A DNA stretch of 64,000 nucleotides from Parvibaculum sp035325945 (GTDB taxonomy: Bacteria; Pseudomonadota; Alphaproteobacteria; Parvibaculales; Parvibaculaceae), in NCBI RefSeq assembly GCF_035325945.1, contig NZ_DAOKYX010000001.1:310001-374000 (forward strand), written 5' to 3'. This document shows positions 36,547 through 46,909 of this stretch, piece by piece. The notes under the pieces were generated by a model that worked only from the letters and a program-made list of their open reading frames with translations, searched no databases and was not told the DNA's origin. Made by a program: the position numbers and the translations under genes. Every line of letters begins with the position of its first letter. Positions within the stretch are counted from its first letter, which is position 1.

Positions 36547-36764
36547 TTGTCCGGATGCTTCTGGCGGTAGCGCGTGAGCGAAGCCTCGGGGCTTTCATAA
36601 GCCTCCTGGAGATCGACGCTCCAGTAGCGCAGATCGTCGAGCAGAATGCGGTTGCCGGTCACGGCGCAAGTCACATAGGCGCCGGGGCGCACGACGTGAT
36701 ATTCGCCGTCGCCATAGACGATTTCGGCCTCGCCGCCGGTGTTCATTCTGTCGATCCTGTTCAT
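36543..36764 (-). CDS. DUF2093 small protein
   Basis: A 73-residue protein with the pattern GEAEIVYGDGEYHVVRPGAYVTCAVTGNRILLDDLRYWSVDLQEAY. DUF2093 is an alphaproteobacterial family with no known function, usually near lpxK, waaA or xseA. Start 36764 (MNRIDRMNTGG) mirrors orthologue starts; ATG 36746 with AGGA 8 nt upstream is an alternative. It overlaps the M23 peptidase gene by 4 nt and shares the strand with xseA, 42 bp upstream. Confidence 0.88.
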   Translation of the reverse strand: MNRIDRMNTGGEAEIVYGDGEYHVVRPGAYVTCAVTGNRILLDDLRYWSVDLQEAYESPEASLTRYRQKHPDK

Positions 36765-36806
36765 GGGGCGCACTCTAGCGCGCCCGGCCGTGCTTTCAAA
36801 GCGGCT

Positions 36807-38270
36807 CTAGAGAAGGCTCCCTTGCGGGTCTTCGCCCGCATGCGCTTTCCGGCGCGGGGCGGGCTTCGGCGCGTCTGGCGCGCCCGCGACGACCACGCCG
36901 AGGCGATCCTTGCCGGAAAATTCGATCTCCAGCGCCTCGCCGGGCTTGCGGCCTGCGGAACCGCGGACAGGCGCGCCCTCGGCGGTGCGGACGAGGGCAA
37001 AGCCGCGATCGAGCACGCGCTCATAGGAATAGGAATCGAGGAGCTTTCCCGCGCTCTCCAGCCGCCGCGCCAGATCGACGAGCTGCCGCCGCTCCGCCAC
37101 GCGGGCGCGGGCGTCGAGCTGTTCGAGGCGCTTCCGGCCTTCATCCATCCTGAAACGCAGGACATGCATCGAAAGCCTGCCCTCGATGCGGTGGAGCGCG
37201 GCGCGCTTGACCTCGGCCGCGCGGCGGAGCGCCAGCGCGAGCCTTTCGCCGATATGGTCGAAGCGCTGGCGGGGCAGCGCGATGAGATCCTGGAGGCGCG
37301 GCAGGCCGCGCGCGACGCCTTTCAACTGCGCGCGGCTTTCCTCGACGAGGCGTCCTTCGGCGCGGATGAGCCTGCGTGCAAGGTCATAGACAGATGCGAG
37401 ACATTCGGCGCGCACGGGAACGGCCATCTCGGCGGCCGCTGTCGGCGTCGGCGCGCGCCTGTCGGCGGCATGGTCGATCAGTGTCACATCGGTTTCGTGG
37501 CCTACGGCGGCGATCAGCGGAATCTCGCTTGCCGCCGCCGCGCGGACGACGATTTCCTCGTTGAAGGACCAGAGATCCTCGATCGAGCCGCCGCCGCGCG
37601 CGACAATTAGAAGATCGGGGCGCGGGATCGAGCCGCCCGGCGCGAGCCTGTTGAAGCCCGCAATCGCATTCGCGACGTCGGAGGCGGCCGTCTCTCCCTG
37701 CACGCGCACCGGCCAGACGATGACGCGGCGCGGAAAACGGTCGGAAAGCCTGTGCAATATGTCGCGGATGACCGCGCCCGTCGGGCTCGTGATGACGCCG
37801 ATGACATCCGGAAGATAGGGCAGCGGCCGCTTGCGCTCGGCGGCGAAGAGCCCTTCGGCGGCGAGCTTCTTCTTGCGCTCTTCCAGAAGCGCCATCAGCG
37901 CGCCGATGCCGGCCGGCTCGAGCTGCTCGATGACGATCTGATATTTTGAGCTGCCCGGATAGGTGGTGAGCTTGCCGGTCGCGATCACCTCGAGCCCTTC
38001 GGCGGGCTTGAAGCGGAGTTTCCCATAGACGCCCTTCCAGATCACCGCTTCGAGGCGCGCGCCCTCGTCCTTGAGCGCGAAATAGGCATGGCCCGAGGAA
38101 TGAACCCCGCGAAAGCCCGTGATCTCGCCGCGCACGCGCACATGGCCGAAGGTTTCTTCGACCGTCCGCTTCAGCGCGAAGGAAATCTCGCTGACCGAGA
38201 ACTCATGCGCATTGCCGCCCTCCTCGCCGGACTGCGACACTCTGGTTCTGCCTTTTGCCGTTCCGGCCAT
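36807..38270 (-). CDS. xseA: exodeoxyribonuclease VII large subunit XseA
   Basis: The nuclease subunit of exonuclease VII, about 487 residues, degrading single-stranded DNA together with XseB. An N-terminal OB fold (about 25-115, EFSVSEISFALKRTVEETFG and VRVRGEITGFRG) precedes the catalytic part with VIGVITSPTGAVIRD, ARGGGSIEDLWSFNEE and AAVGHETDVTLIDHAADRRAPTPT, and a long coiled coil (about 290-420). ATG 38309 is an upstream alternative start, and neither has a good ribosome site. It is divergent from purD, the usual order in this group. No xseB is in the window. Confidence 0.95.
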   Translation of the reverse strand: MAGTAKGRTRVSQSGEEGGNAHEFSVSEISFALKRTVEETFGHVRVRGEITGFRGVHSSGHAYFALKDEGARLEAVIWKGVYGKLRFKPAEGLEVIATGKLTTYPGSSKYQIVIEQLEPAGIGALMALLEERKKKLAAEGLFAAERKRPLPYLPDVIGVITSPTGAVIRDILHRLSDRFPRRVIVWPVRVQGETAASDVANAIAGFNRLAPGGSIPRPDLLIVARGGGSIEDLWSFNEEIVVRAAAASEIPLIAAVGHETDVTLIDHAADRRAPTPTAAAEMAVPVRAECLASVYDLARRLIRAEGRLVEESRAQLKGVARGLPRLQDLIALPRQRFDHIGERLALALRRAAEVKRAALHRIEGRLSMHVLRFRMDEGRKRLEQLDARARVAERRQLVDLARRLESAGKLLDSYSYERVLDRGFALVRTAEGAPVRGSAGRKPGEALEIEFSGKDRLGVVVAGAPDAPKPAPRRKAHAGEDPQGSLL

Positions 38271-38414
38271 GCTCTTTTCTGGACTCGTTCTGATCTGGGT
38301 TTGCAACATGGGTCAGGGTTGCCTCACCCCGCGCACATGTTACAAGGAAAACCCTCAAAGCCCACCCTGGACGGGGCGGCTCGTTTCCGGCAGGCAAGAG
38401 GTCCGAAGCGCTCG

Positions 38415-39698
38415 ATGAATGTACTCGTTATCGGCTCCGGAGGCCGCGAACACGCGCTGGCCTGGAAGATTGCGGCAAGCCCGCTCGTATCCCGCCTTTA
38501 CTGCGCGCCGGGAAATGGCGGCATCGCCGAAATCGCGGAATGTATCGACCTGAAGCCGCTCGACTTCGACAGCATCGTCCGCTTCTGCCGCGAGTCGAAG
38601 ATCGGTTTCGTGGTCGTCGGGCCGGAAGACCCGCTCGTCAACGGCCTTGTGGACCGGCTGGAGCGGGAGGGAATCAAATCCTTCGGGCCGAGCGCGGCGG
38701 CCGCGCGGCTTGAAGGCTCGAAAGGCTTCACCAAGGATCTCTGCGCGGAGTTCGGGATTCCGACCGCCGCCTATGGCCGCTTTTCGGATGCCTCCGCCGC
38801 AAAGGCTTTTGCGCGCGAGAAGGGTGCGCCCATCGTCGTCAAGGCGGACGGCCTCGCCGCCGGCAAGGGCGTCATCATCGCCGAGACGGCGGCCGAGGCC
38901 GAAGCCGCGATCGACGAGATTTTCAGCGGACGCTTCGGCGCGGCGGGCGCCGAGGTCGTAATCGAGGAATTCCTCGAAGGCGAGGAAGCGAGCTTCTTCG
39001 CGCTCTGCGACGGGGAACATGCGCTGGCGCTTGCAACCGCACAGGATCACAAGCGCGTCCATGACGGTGATCAGGGGCCGAACACCGGCGGCATGGGCGC
39101 TTATTCGCCGGCGCCCGTCCTCACGCCCGATCTCGTCGAGCGCGTCATGCGCGAGATCATCGAGCCCACCGTCCAGGCCATGAAGAAACGCGGCACGCCA
39201 TTCAAGGGTGTCCTCTTCGCCGGATTGATGATTACGGAAAAGGGCCCGCAGCTCATCGAATACAATGCGCGCTTCGGCGATCCCGAAACGCAGGTCCTGA
39301 TGACGCGGCTCAATTCCGACATTCTGCCCGCGCTCATCGCCACTCATGACGGCACGCTCGACAGGGTCGCTCTCGAATGGAAGGACGACGCGGCGCTCAC
39401 CGTCGTCATGGCGGCGAACGGCTATCCGGGCGATTATCGGAAGAATACCGAGATCGCCGGCCTCGATGCCGCAAGCCGGGTGCCGAATGTGAATATCTTC
39501 CATGCGGGCACGCGCGTCGAGAACGGGCACATACTTTCGACCGGCGGGCGCGTCCTCAATGTCACCGCGACGGGCGCGACGGTGGCGGCGGCGCAGGAAG
39601 CGGCTTATCGGGCCATCGGCCTCATTCAGTGGCCGGACGGCTTCTGCCGCAGCGACATCGGCTGGCGCGCGATAGAACGCGAACGCCAGACGGCCTGA
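38415..39698 (+). CDS. purD: phosphoribosylamine-glycine ligase PurD
   Basis: A GAR synthetase of 427 residues that joins phosphoribosylamine and glycine with ATP in the purine pathway. MNVLVIGSGGREHALAWKI is the N-domain start; KADGLAAGKGVIIA binds ATP, and QDHKRVHDGDQGPNTGGMGAY and YNARFGDPETQ are the signature motifs. ATG 38415 is the only start matching the family; the open frame extends back across xseA but does not encode family sequence. Its substrate glycine comes from serine hydroxymethyltransferase, whose gene at 48414 carries a purine-intermediate riboswitch. Confidence 0.96.
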   Translation: MNVLVIGSGGREHALAWKIAASPLVSRLYCAPGNGGIAEIAECIDLKPLDFDSIVRFCRESKIGFVVVGPEDPLVNGLVDRLEREGIKSFGPSAAAARLEGSKGFTKDLCAEFGIPTAAYGRFSDASAAKAFAREKGAPIVVKADGLAAGKGVIIAETAAEAEAAIDEIFSGRFGAAGAEVVIEEFLEGEEASFFALCDGEHALALATAQDHKRVHDGDQGPNTGGMGAYSPAPVLTPDLVERVMREIIEPTVQAMKKRGTPFKGVLFAGLMITEKGPQLIEYNARFGDPETQVLMTRLNSDILPALIATHDGTLDRVALEWKDDAALTVVMAANGYPGDYRKNTEIAGLDAASRVPNVNIFHAGTRVENGHILSTGGRVLNVTATGATVAAAQEAAYRAIGLIQWPDGFCRSDIGWRAIERERQTA

Positions 39699-39759
39699 CG
39701 ATGGATTCTTGAATCGCATTCAGCATACGAATAATGTCACTGATAGGGAGGATGAGGCC

Positions 39760-40872
39760 ATGAGTAACGAGGCCGCCAGCGGCAATGGCGCACAGCCGAG
39801 CCGCCAGGAACAGTTTTCCGGCACGAAAGAAGTGGCCGAAAGTCACCGTTTCGACGTCGCCCGGCTCGAAGCCTACATGGCCGGGCATGTCGAAGGCTTC
39901 AAGGGCCCGCTGACTGTCAACCAGTTCAAGGGTGGCCAGTCCAACCCGACCTATCAGCTCGTGACGCCTGCGCGCAAATATGTGCTGCGCCGCAAGCCGC
40001 CGGGCAAGCTCCTGCCCTCCGCCCATGCGGTCGATCGCGAATACAAGGTCATCACGGCGCTCAACGGCGTCGGCTTTCCTGTTCCGCGCACCTATTGCCT
40101 CTGCGAGGATGACAGCGTCATCGGCACCGCCTTCTACATCATGGACATGGTGGAGGGCCGCGTGCTCTGGGAGCCGCTGCTCCCCGCTCAGGATCCGGCA
40201 ACGCGCTGGAAGATCTACGACTCGCTCAACGAGACGATGGCGCGCCTCCACATGGTCGATTACGAGGCCATCGGCCTCGGCGACTTCGGCAAGCCCGGCA
40301 ATTACTTCATGCGTCAGATCTCACGCTGGTCGAAGCAATATGTCGCATCCGAGACCGAAACCATCGTCGAGATGAACCGGCTGATGGAATGGCTGCCCGA
40401 GAACGTGCCGCAGGACGATTCCACCTCCATCGTTCATGGCGACTACCGGCTCGACAACACGATCCTGCATCCGACGGAACCTCGCGTCATCGCCGTGCTC
40501 GACTGGGAGCTTTCGACACTCGGCCATCCGCTCGGCGATTTCACCTATAGCTGCATGCAATGGGTGATGCCCGGCCAGGGCACGGGCGGCGGCACCGGCT
40601 CCATCGCCACTGCCGATCTCAAGAGCCTCGGCATTCCGACGCTCGAGGAATATATCCGCATGTATTGCGAGCGGACGAACCGTTCCGGCATCGACAATCT
40701 CGATTTCTATTTCGCCTATAATTTCTTCCGCCTCGCGGGAATTCTGCAAGGCATTGCCGGACGCGTTCGCGACGGCACGGCTTCGAGCGAGCACGCAAAG
40801 CAGATGTCGCAGAATGTTCGCCCCCTTGCGCTGGAAGCATGGAAATACGCCCAACGCGCGGGCGCCCGGTAG
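39760..40872 (+). CDS. APH-like kinase, second ACAD10/11-type paralogue
   Basis: A 370-residue phosphotransferase closely related to the kinase at 4449. The catalytic loop is HGDYRLDN (from His226), DWE starts at Asp248, and KGGQSNPTYQL, LRRKPPGKLLPSAHAVDREYKV and CEDDSVIGTAFYIMD recur. It differs in the residue after HGDYRL (Asp instead of Gly) and has an N-terminal polar extension of about 30. ATG 39760 has GGAGG about 9 nt upstream. Family knowledge suggests a hydroxyacyl-CoA kinase; the acyl-CoA dehydrogenase partner is not adjacent. The promoter region includes TGAATCGCATTCA (39710-39722). Confidence 0.86.
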   Translation: MSNEAASGNGAQPSRQEQFSGTKEVAESHRFDVARLEAYMAGHVEGFKGPLTVNQFKGGQSNPTYQLVTPARKYVLRRKPPGKLLPSAHAVDREYKVITALNGVGFPVPRTYCLCEDDSVIGTAFYIMDMVEGRVLWEPLLPAQDPATRWKIYDSLNETMARLHMVDYEAIGLGDFGKPGNYFMRQISRWSKQYVASETETIVEMNRLMEWLPENVPQDDSTSIVHGDYRLDNTILHPTEPRVIAVLDWELSTLGHPLGDFTYSCMQWVMPGQGTGGGTGSIATADLKSLGIPTLEEYIRMYCERTNRSGIDNLDFYFAYNFFRLAGILQGIAGRVRDGTASSEHAKQMSQNVRPLALEAWKYAQRAGAR

Positions 40873-40893
40873 CAGTAAAGGATCAGTACAAAG

Positions 40894-41319
40894 ATGAGTT
40901 GGTTGCGTCATGGCTTCGAGATCAACACGGACAAATCGAAGCTGGACCGAGAATCGATCTTGCGAATGCTCCGCGCCACCTATTGGGCAAGCGAAGTTCC
41001 GCCCGAGGACCTGTGGACGAGCATCGTGAATTCCCGCGCCTATGGAATGTACTCCCCCGATGGCGAACAGGCGGGATTCGCAAGGCTCGTCACCGACACG
41101 ACGCGATTTGCCTGGCTGAGCGACGTCTATGTGCTGCCCGTCCATCGCGGGCGGGGCCTTGGCAAATGGCTCGTCGATACCGTCCTCGCCGACCCCGCCA
41201 TCGAGAAGGTCCGCCGGATCATGCTCAACACGAAGGACGCGCAGATCCTTTACGAGCGGATCGGCTTCACCACGCTCCAGGGCGAGGAAGCAGCGGCGAC
41301 GATGCAGCTTCTGCGGTGA
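40894..41319 (+). CDS. GNAT family N-acetyltransferase
   Basis: A 141-residue single GNAT domain. VYVLPVHRGRGLGKWLVDTVL (near 78-98) is motif A, binding acetyl-CoA through RGRGLGK, and LYERIGF near 120 is motif B. The protein starts 21 bp after the kinase gene on the same strand, so the two may be co-transcribed. The substrate is unknown. Confidence 0.9.
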   Translation: MSWLRHGFEINTDKSKLDRESILRMLRATYWASEVPPEDLWTSIVNSRAYGMYSPDGEQAGFARLVTDTTRFAWLSDVYVLPVHRGRGLGKWLVDTVLADPAIEKVRRIMLNTKDAQILYERIGFTTLQGEEAAATMQLLR

Positions 41320-41419
41320 GGGGCCGAGACCCCTCACCTTCACATGCGTGGGCGACATGGCGCCGCCGGTCGGCTAGACTTCGGATCGCCTATCTCACAT
41401 CCGCCACGCGCATCCGGTC

Positions 41420-42589
41420 ATGAACACTTCAGGCGAAATCAAAATCGCGGTCGCGGGCCTCGGCCAGCGCATTTCGGTCGTCATCCGCAACCTCCTCGCC
41501 GCGGCGCCGGGCGCGCGCCTTGTCGGCTATGTGGACCCCGAGCCATACGGCCTCCCCTCGCTCGCCAAACGCGGCATCGAGCCCGGGCCGCAATTCGCCG
41601 ATGTCGAGACGATGCTTGCACGGACGAAGCCTGACCTCTTGATGGTCGGCTCGCCCAACCACCTTCATCTCGAACATATTTCGGCGGGGCTCGCGGCGGG
41701 CGTGCGCGTCTTCACCGAAAAGCCCATCGTGCGCACCGAGGAAGAAAGCTGGGCGCTGGCCCGGCTTCTGCGCGCGCATGGCGAGGAGGCCATACTCGTC
41801 GGCCTCGTCATGCGCTCATCGCCCCTCACCCGCGCGGTCGCGGCCGCGCTCGCCGACGGGCGGCTCGGCACGCTCATCAGCATGGAAGGAAACGAACATC
41901 TGCACCCAGAGCATGGGGCCTTCCTCATGCGCGACTGGCGGCGCCGGCAGCAATATGGCGGCTCGTTCCTTCTCGACAAATGCTGCCACGACTTCGACAT
42001 CTACCGCATGTTCATCGGCGCCAATCCGGCGCGCGTCTCAAGTTTCGGCGGGCGTGCGATCTTCACGCCCGGCCATGAGGAAATGACGGGGCGGCGATAC
42101 GCCGACGGCACATCCGCCTATTCTGTGTGGCGGCCGGGCTGGAACACATCGGCGGAGACCTTCTCCTCCGACGCGGACGTGACCGACCATCAGGTCGCCA
42201 TCGTCGAATATGAAAACGGGGTGCGGCTTTCCTTCAGCGCGAACACCCATGCGGGGCTGCCGCAGCGGCGATGGCTTTTCATGGGCACCAATGGCGCGCT
42301 CGAAGCCGACCTCGTGAGCGACCGGGTGCAGTATCGCGACGCGCTGGGCCTTGCCCCCGCCGAGACAATCGCCGTCGAAGAGGGCTCGGGCGGCCATGCC
42401 GGCATGGACCCCGCCATGGGGCGCGACTTGGCGGCTCATCTGCTCGAAGGCAAGCCCTTCCCCGTCAACGCACATGACGCGATGGTGGCCGGCCTCACCG
42501 TCATGGCGATCGACCGGGCGATGCGGGAAGGCTCGGTCGTCGATTGCCGTCCGCTCTGGGAGCGGCTCGACCGGGAGATGGGACGCTAG
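41420..42589 (+). CDS. Gfo/Idh/MocA family oxidoreductase
   Basis: A 389-residue dinucleotide-binding oxidoreductase acting on a sugar, inositol or amino-sugar. The Rossmann start is KIAVAGLGQRISVVIRNL, in which a GxGxxG-like loop is degenerate (GLGQRI), VGSPNHLH follows near 78, and FTEKPI (near 101) carries the catalytic Lys of the EKP motif. LLDKCCHDFDIYRM near 193 is the second conserved region, with the His general acid. It has no sugar-metabolism neighbours. The gene order places it before a D-threonine aldolase-like gene in the opposite orientation. Confidence 0.88.
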   Translation: MNTSGEIKIAVAGLGQRISVVIRNLLAAAPGARLVGYVDPEPYGLPSLAKRGIEPGPQFADVETMLARTKPDLLMVGSPNHLHLEHISAGLAAGVRVFTEKPIVRTEEESWALARLLRAHGEEAILVGLVMRSSPLTRAVAAALADGRLGTLISMEGNEHLHPEHGAFLMRDWRRRQQYGGSFLLDKCCHDFDIYRMFIGANPARVSSFGGRAIFTPGHEEMTGRRYADGTSAYSVWRPGWNTSAETFSSDADVTDHQVAIVEYENGVRLSFSANTHAGLPQRRWLFMGTNGALEADLVSDRVQYRDALGLAPAETIAVEEGSGGHAGMDPAMGRDLAAHLLEGKPFPVNAHDAMVAGLTVMAIDRAMREGSVVDCRPLWERLDREMGR

Positions 42590-42601
42590 CGAGGGCGGGC
42601 T

Positions 42602-43741
42602 TCAGGCGCTTTTCCCGCGCGCCTCGATCGGCCAGATGTCGACCAGCGTGTCGCCGCGCACGACATGGTAGCAATCGTAGAGATTGACCGTGGGGTCGCA
42701 ATGCGGCGTGATCGCGGTCAGGGCCGCGCCGAGCGGCAGGGATGCGCCCTTGGGCAGCGCGATGCCGCCCTGCTCGTCGCCGAAGAAGAAATAGACCGAG
42801 CCTTCCGGCGCACCGGATGAAAGCACGGGTGGCGCGGCGTCGGTCGAGAATGCCTTGAAGCCAGCATCGGTCGTCGCAAGGTTCGGCGTGTTGTTGGAAA
42901 CGACGCTCATCTGCACAAAGAGCGATGTCTCGAAGGGCATGGGCGCGCCATTCGCGATCGGCACGTCGTTATATTGCTTGTCCATGAAGACGTAGGAGCC
43001 GCCCTGAAGCTCGGTAAGGACGCGCGCCTCGGGGTCGATATTGTAGCTCCCCGTGCCGCCCCCCGAGACGATATCGACCGGCAGCCCTTTGGCGCGGAAG
43101 GCATCGCGCGTTTCGGCGAGGAGCTTCATCGCGGCGAGCGACTTTTCGCGGCGGTCGGCGAAATCCTCGATATGCATGACATGGCCCGCATAGCACTGGA
43201 TTCCGCGAAGCTCGAGCCATTCCGAGCGGTGGATCTGCTCGCCAAGCGCGAGAGCGGGCGCGCCGGGCGTGATGCCCGTGCGGTGCAGGCCCGGATCGAG
43301 ATCGACAAGGACCTTGAGCTTCCTGCCCCCCGTGGCGGCCGCGGTGGCCAGCGCTTCGGCATTGAGCGGATTGTCGACCGCGACCATCAGATCGGAGACC
43401 TTCGCGTTCAGCGCCATGAGGCGGGCGATGCCGCCCTCGCTCACCACAGGCGAGGTGAGAAGGAGGCTCTCGATGCCGCCATCGGCCATCGCCTCGGCCT
43501 CACCGAGCTTGGCGCAGCACTGGCCGATGGCGCCGGCCTTCATCTGCGCCTTCGCAATTGCCACGCTCTTGTGCGTCTTCGCATGGGGGCGGAGCGCCAG
43601 CCCATTGCGGCGGCAATGCTCGGCCATGGCCGCGACATTTCGCTCGAAGCGGTCGAGATCGAGAACGAGTGCGGGCGTCTGAAGCCTGTCGCGCGAGCCC
43701 GGTTTGCCGATCAGCCCTTCATTCACGAAACGGCCGGCCAT
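42602..43741 (-). CDS. D-threonine aldolase/DSD1-type PLP enzyme
   Basis: A 379-residue alanine-racemase-like (fold III) PLP enzyme. The Schiff-base lysine is in RPHAKTHK (Lys55), TPALVLDLDRFERN leads the barrel, and the C-terminal metal-binding motif HCDPTVNLYDCYHVVRG carries the His and Cys characteristic of D-threonine aldolase and D-serine dehydratase. D-threonine or D-3-hydroxyaspartate cleavage or dehydration are both possible. Start 43741 is set by GGGGGAGG 6 nt upstream; a longer reading is unlikely. It converges with the oxidoreductase. Confidence 0.88.
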   Translation of the reverse strand: MAGRFVNEGLIGKPGSRDRLQTPALVLDLDRFERNVAAMAEHCRRNGLALRPHAKTHKSVAIAKAQMKAGAIGQCCAKLGEAEAMADGGIESLLLTSPVVSEGGIARLMALNAKVSDLMVAVDNPLNAEALATAAATGGRKLKVLVDLDPGLHRTGITPGAPALALGEQIHRSEWLELRGIQCYAGHVMHIEDFADRREKSLAAMKLLAETRDAFRAKGLPVDIVSGGGTGSYNIDPEARVLTELQGGSYVFMDKQYNDVPIANGAPMPFETSLFVQMSVVSNNTPNLATTDAGFKAFSTDAAPPVLSSGAPEGSVYFFFGDEQGGIALPKGASLPLGAALTAITPHCDPTVNLYDCYHVVRGDTLVDIWPIEARGKSA

Positions 43742-43918
43742 GATCATCCTCCCCCTGCCCATCTGCGAAAGAGGCGCCATCCTAGCTGGCGGCACGAGTT
43801 ACGCAAACGGTGCGACAGCGGCGGCCATGACTTTGCGCCGGGCCTGGTGTATGCGAATAGGGATCGTCGACCGGACAGGGGGACGGCCGGGCGAACCACA
43901 CCACCCGGCCCGCTCGGA

Positions 43919-44551
43919 ATGGCAGCGAAGGTGAACGAAGCGTCGCAGCAGAAGGGCCCGGCCGCGGACAAGCGGACGCTCATTCTCGATTCCGCCTTCG
44001 ATCTCTTTCGCCATTACGGCTACCGGCGCACCTCGATGGAGGACATCGCCCAGGCAGCGAATGTCGCCAAGGGCACGCTCTATCTCTATTTCAAGAGCAA
44101 GGACGAGCTTTTCGAGGCGCTGGCCCGCCAGCTCGGCGAGCGCATCGAAGCGAATCTGAAGGCGGCGGCGGCGCGCGACACGAGCGCCGAGGACAAGATC
44201 TTCGCCCTTCTCGACGCCAAGCTCGGCTTCATCTACCGCTGGGTGCTGTCGAGCCCACATGCGGCGGAATTCATCGATTCGAAGCACAAGCTCTCCGGCG
44301 ACGTCTTCGAGCCGGTGGACCGAAGCTTCCGCGCCGCGCTGACGAAGACCCTGAAGGAAGGGGTCAGGCGGGGCGAGTTCGACCCCAAAGCCGCAGGTTT
44401 CAGCCTCGACGCCGCCGTCGACACGCTCGTGGCGGCCGCCCACGGCGCCGAATGGGGGGCCCGGGACGAGGCCGATTTCCGCGACCGGCTGGAGCGCATC
44501 GTCCGGCTCGCCCTCCGGGGCCTGCGCCCGCTCCCGCGCGAGCAAAAATAG
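43919..44551 (+). CDS. TetR/AcrR family transcriptional regulator
   Basis: A 210-residue regulator. The HTH reads LILDSAFDLFRHYGYRRTSMEDIAQAANVAKGTLYLYFKSKDELF (residues 20-65) and the C-terminal part is a helical ligand domain. It starts at ATG 43919 with only a weak purine tract upstream. It is divergent from the D-threonine aldolase-like gene, with a 177-bp shared intergenic region, so that gene may be its target; no clear palindrome was seen there. It lies directly before the groESL promoter but has no evident link to it. Confidence 0.86.
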   Translation: MAAKVNEASQQKGPAADKRTLILDSAFDLFRHYGYRRTSMEDIAQAANVAKGTLYLYFKSKDELFEALARQLGERIEANLKAAAARDTSAEDKIFALLDAKLGFIYRWVLSSPHAAEFIDSKHKLSGDVFEPVDRSFRAALTKTLKEGVRRGEFDPKAAGFSLDAAVDTLVAAAHGAEWGARDEADFRDRLERIVRLALRGLRPLPREQK

Positions 44552-44586
44552 CTCCCGCGATCCATCTCTTCATTGATCTCGCAATC

Positions 44587-44615
44587 TTGACATGCCCCAG
44601 GGGCACGCCTATCTG
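44587..44615 (+). promoter_or_regulatory. sigma-70 type promoter of groESL
   Basis: TTGACA (44587-44592) and TATCTG (44610-44615) are separated by exactly 17 nt. It lies just upstream of the CIRCE element, so HrcA bound at CIRCE would block initiation or early elongation. No sigma-32-like sequence was obvious in the same region. Confidence 0.7.
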
Positions 44616-44623
44616 TTTTCCCG

Positions 44624-44658
44624 GTTGTTAGCACTCACCCCTAGCGAGTGCTAACAAC
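44624..44658. promoter_or_regulatory. CIRCE element (HrcA operator)
   Basis: TTAGCACTC (44628-44636), a 9-bp spacer and GAGTGCTAA (44646-44654) match the CIRCE consensus perfectly. The symmetry extends to 13-bp arms (GTTGTTAGCACTC and its complement). HrcA, not encoded in the window, represses groESL through this site until heat shock. Confidence 0.97.
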
Positions 44659-44716
44659 CCATAATCCACAAAAGTTTCCCGCGAAATTCGCGGTTCCGAA
44701 ACAGGAGCAGACAGAA

Positions 44717-45031
44717 ATGAAATTCCGTCCTCTGCATGACCGCGTTGTCGTCAAGCGCGTCGAGGAAGACACCAAGACCGCCGGTGGCATCATCATCCCC
44801 GAGACGGCCCAGGAGAAGCCCTCCCAGGGTGAAGTGCTCGCGGTCGGCCCGGGCGCCCGCACGGACGAAGGCAAGATCCTCCCGCTCGACGTCAAGGTCG
44901 GCGACCGGGTCATCTTCGGCAAGTGGTCGGGCACGGAGGTCAAGATCGACGGCCAGGAGCTGCTGATCATGAAAGAGTCCGACATCATGGGCATCGTCGA
45001 AGGCGCCAAGAAGAAGGCAGCCGCCGAGTAA
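44717..45031 (+). CDS. groES: co-chaperonin GroES
   Basis: The 104-residue lid of the GroEL chamber. MKFRPLHDRVVVKRVEEDTK opens the protein, the mobile loop includes TAGGIIIPETAQEKP, and GDRVIFGKWSGTEVKIDGQELLIMKESDIMGIV completes the beta fold. The ribosome site is AGGAGC 10 nt before the ATG. The gene is driven by a promoter with a CIRCE element. It is followed by an unusual terminator-like hairpin before groEL. Confidence 0.99.
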   Translation: MKFRPLHDRVVVKRVEEDTKTAGGIIIPETAQEKPSQGEVLAVGPGARTDEGKILPLDVKVGDRVIFGKWSGTEVKIDGQELLIMKESDIMGIVEGAKKKAAAE

Positions 45032-45032
45032 G

Positions 45033-45067
45033 GCTCGCAAACCGGCGAACGGTTGGCGAGCTTTTTT
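45033..45067 (+). terminator. terminator-like or processing hairpin between groES and groEL
   Basis: An imperfect 12-bp stem (45033-45044 with 45050-45061, one A/G mismatch) with a 5-nt loop is followed by TTTTTT (45062-45067). It sits 2 nt past the groES stop and 47 nt before groEL. It has the form of an intrinsic terminator or the cleavage/attenuation hairpin described for Agrobacterium groESL, and would raise GroES relative to GroEL unless read through. Confidence 0.75.
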
Positions 45068-45114
45068 CGTGCCCGCACCGCGATCAGATCTGAACTCAAG
45101 AGGAACAAGAGACC

Positions 45115-46764
<1,650 letters not shown>

Positions 46765-46793
46765 GAAGTTCATATCCGACGCCACGGAAACGG

Positions 46794-46821
46794 AAGGGCC
46801 GGTGGAAACACCGGCCCTTTT
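46794..46821 (+). terminator. intrinsic terminator of groESL
   Basis: An 11-bp GC-rich stem (AAGGGCCGGTG with CACCGGCCCTT) and a GAAA tetraloop are followed by TTTT. It is 30 bp past the groEL stop. Confidence 0.9.
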
Positions 46822-46909
46822 GCATGGCTGTCACGGCGAATTGAGGTGCAAGGCTGGGCGCCGAGCCGATAGTCTCGTCCCAACGACAAAATCGACGGGG
46901 ACGGGGACG

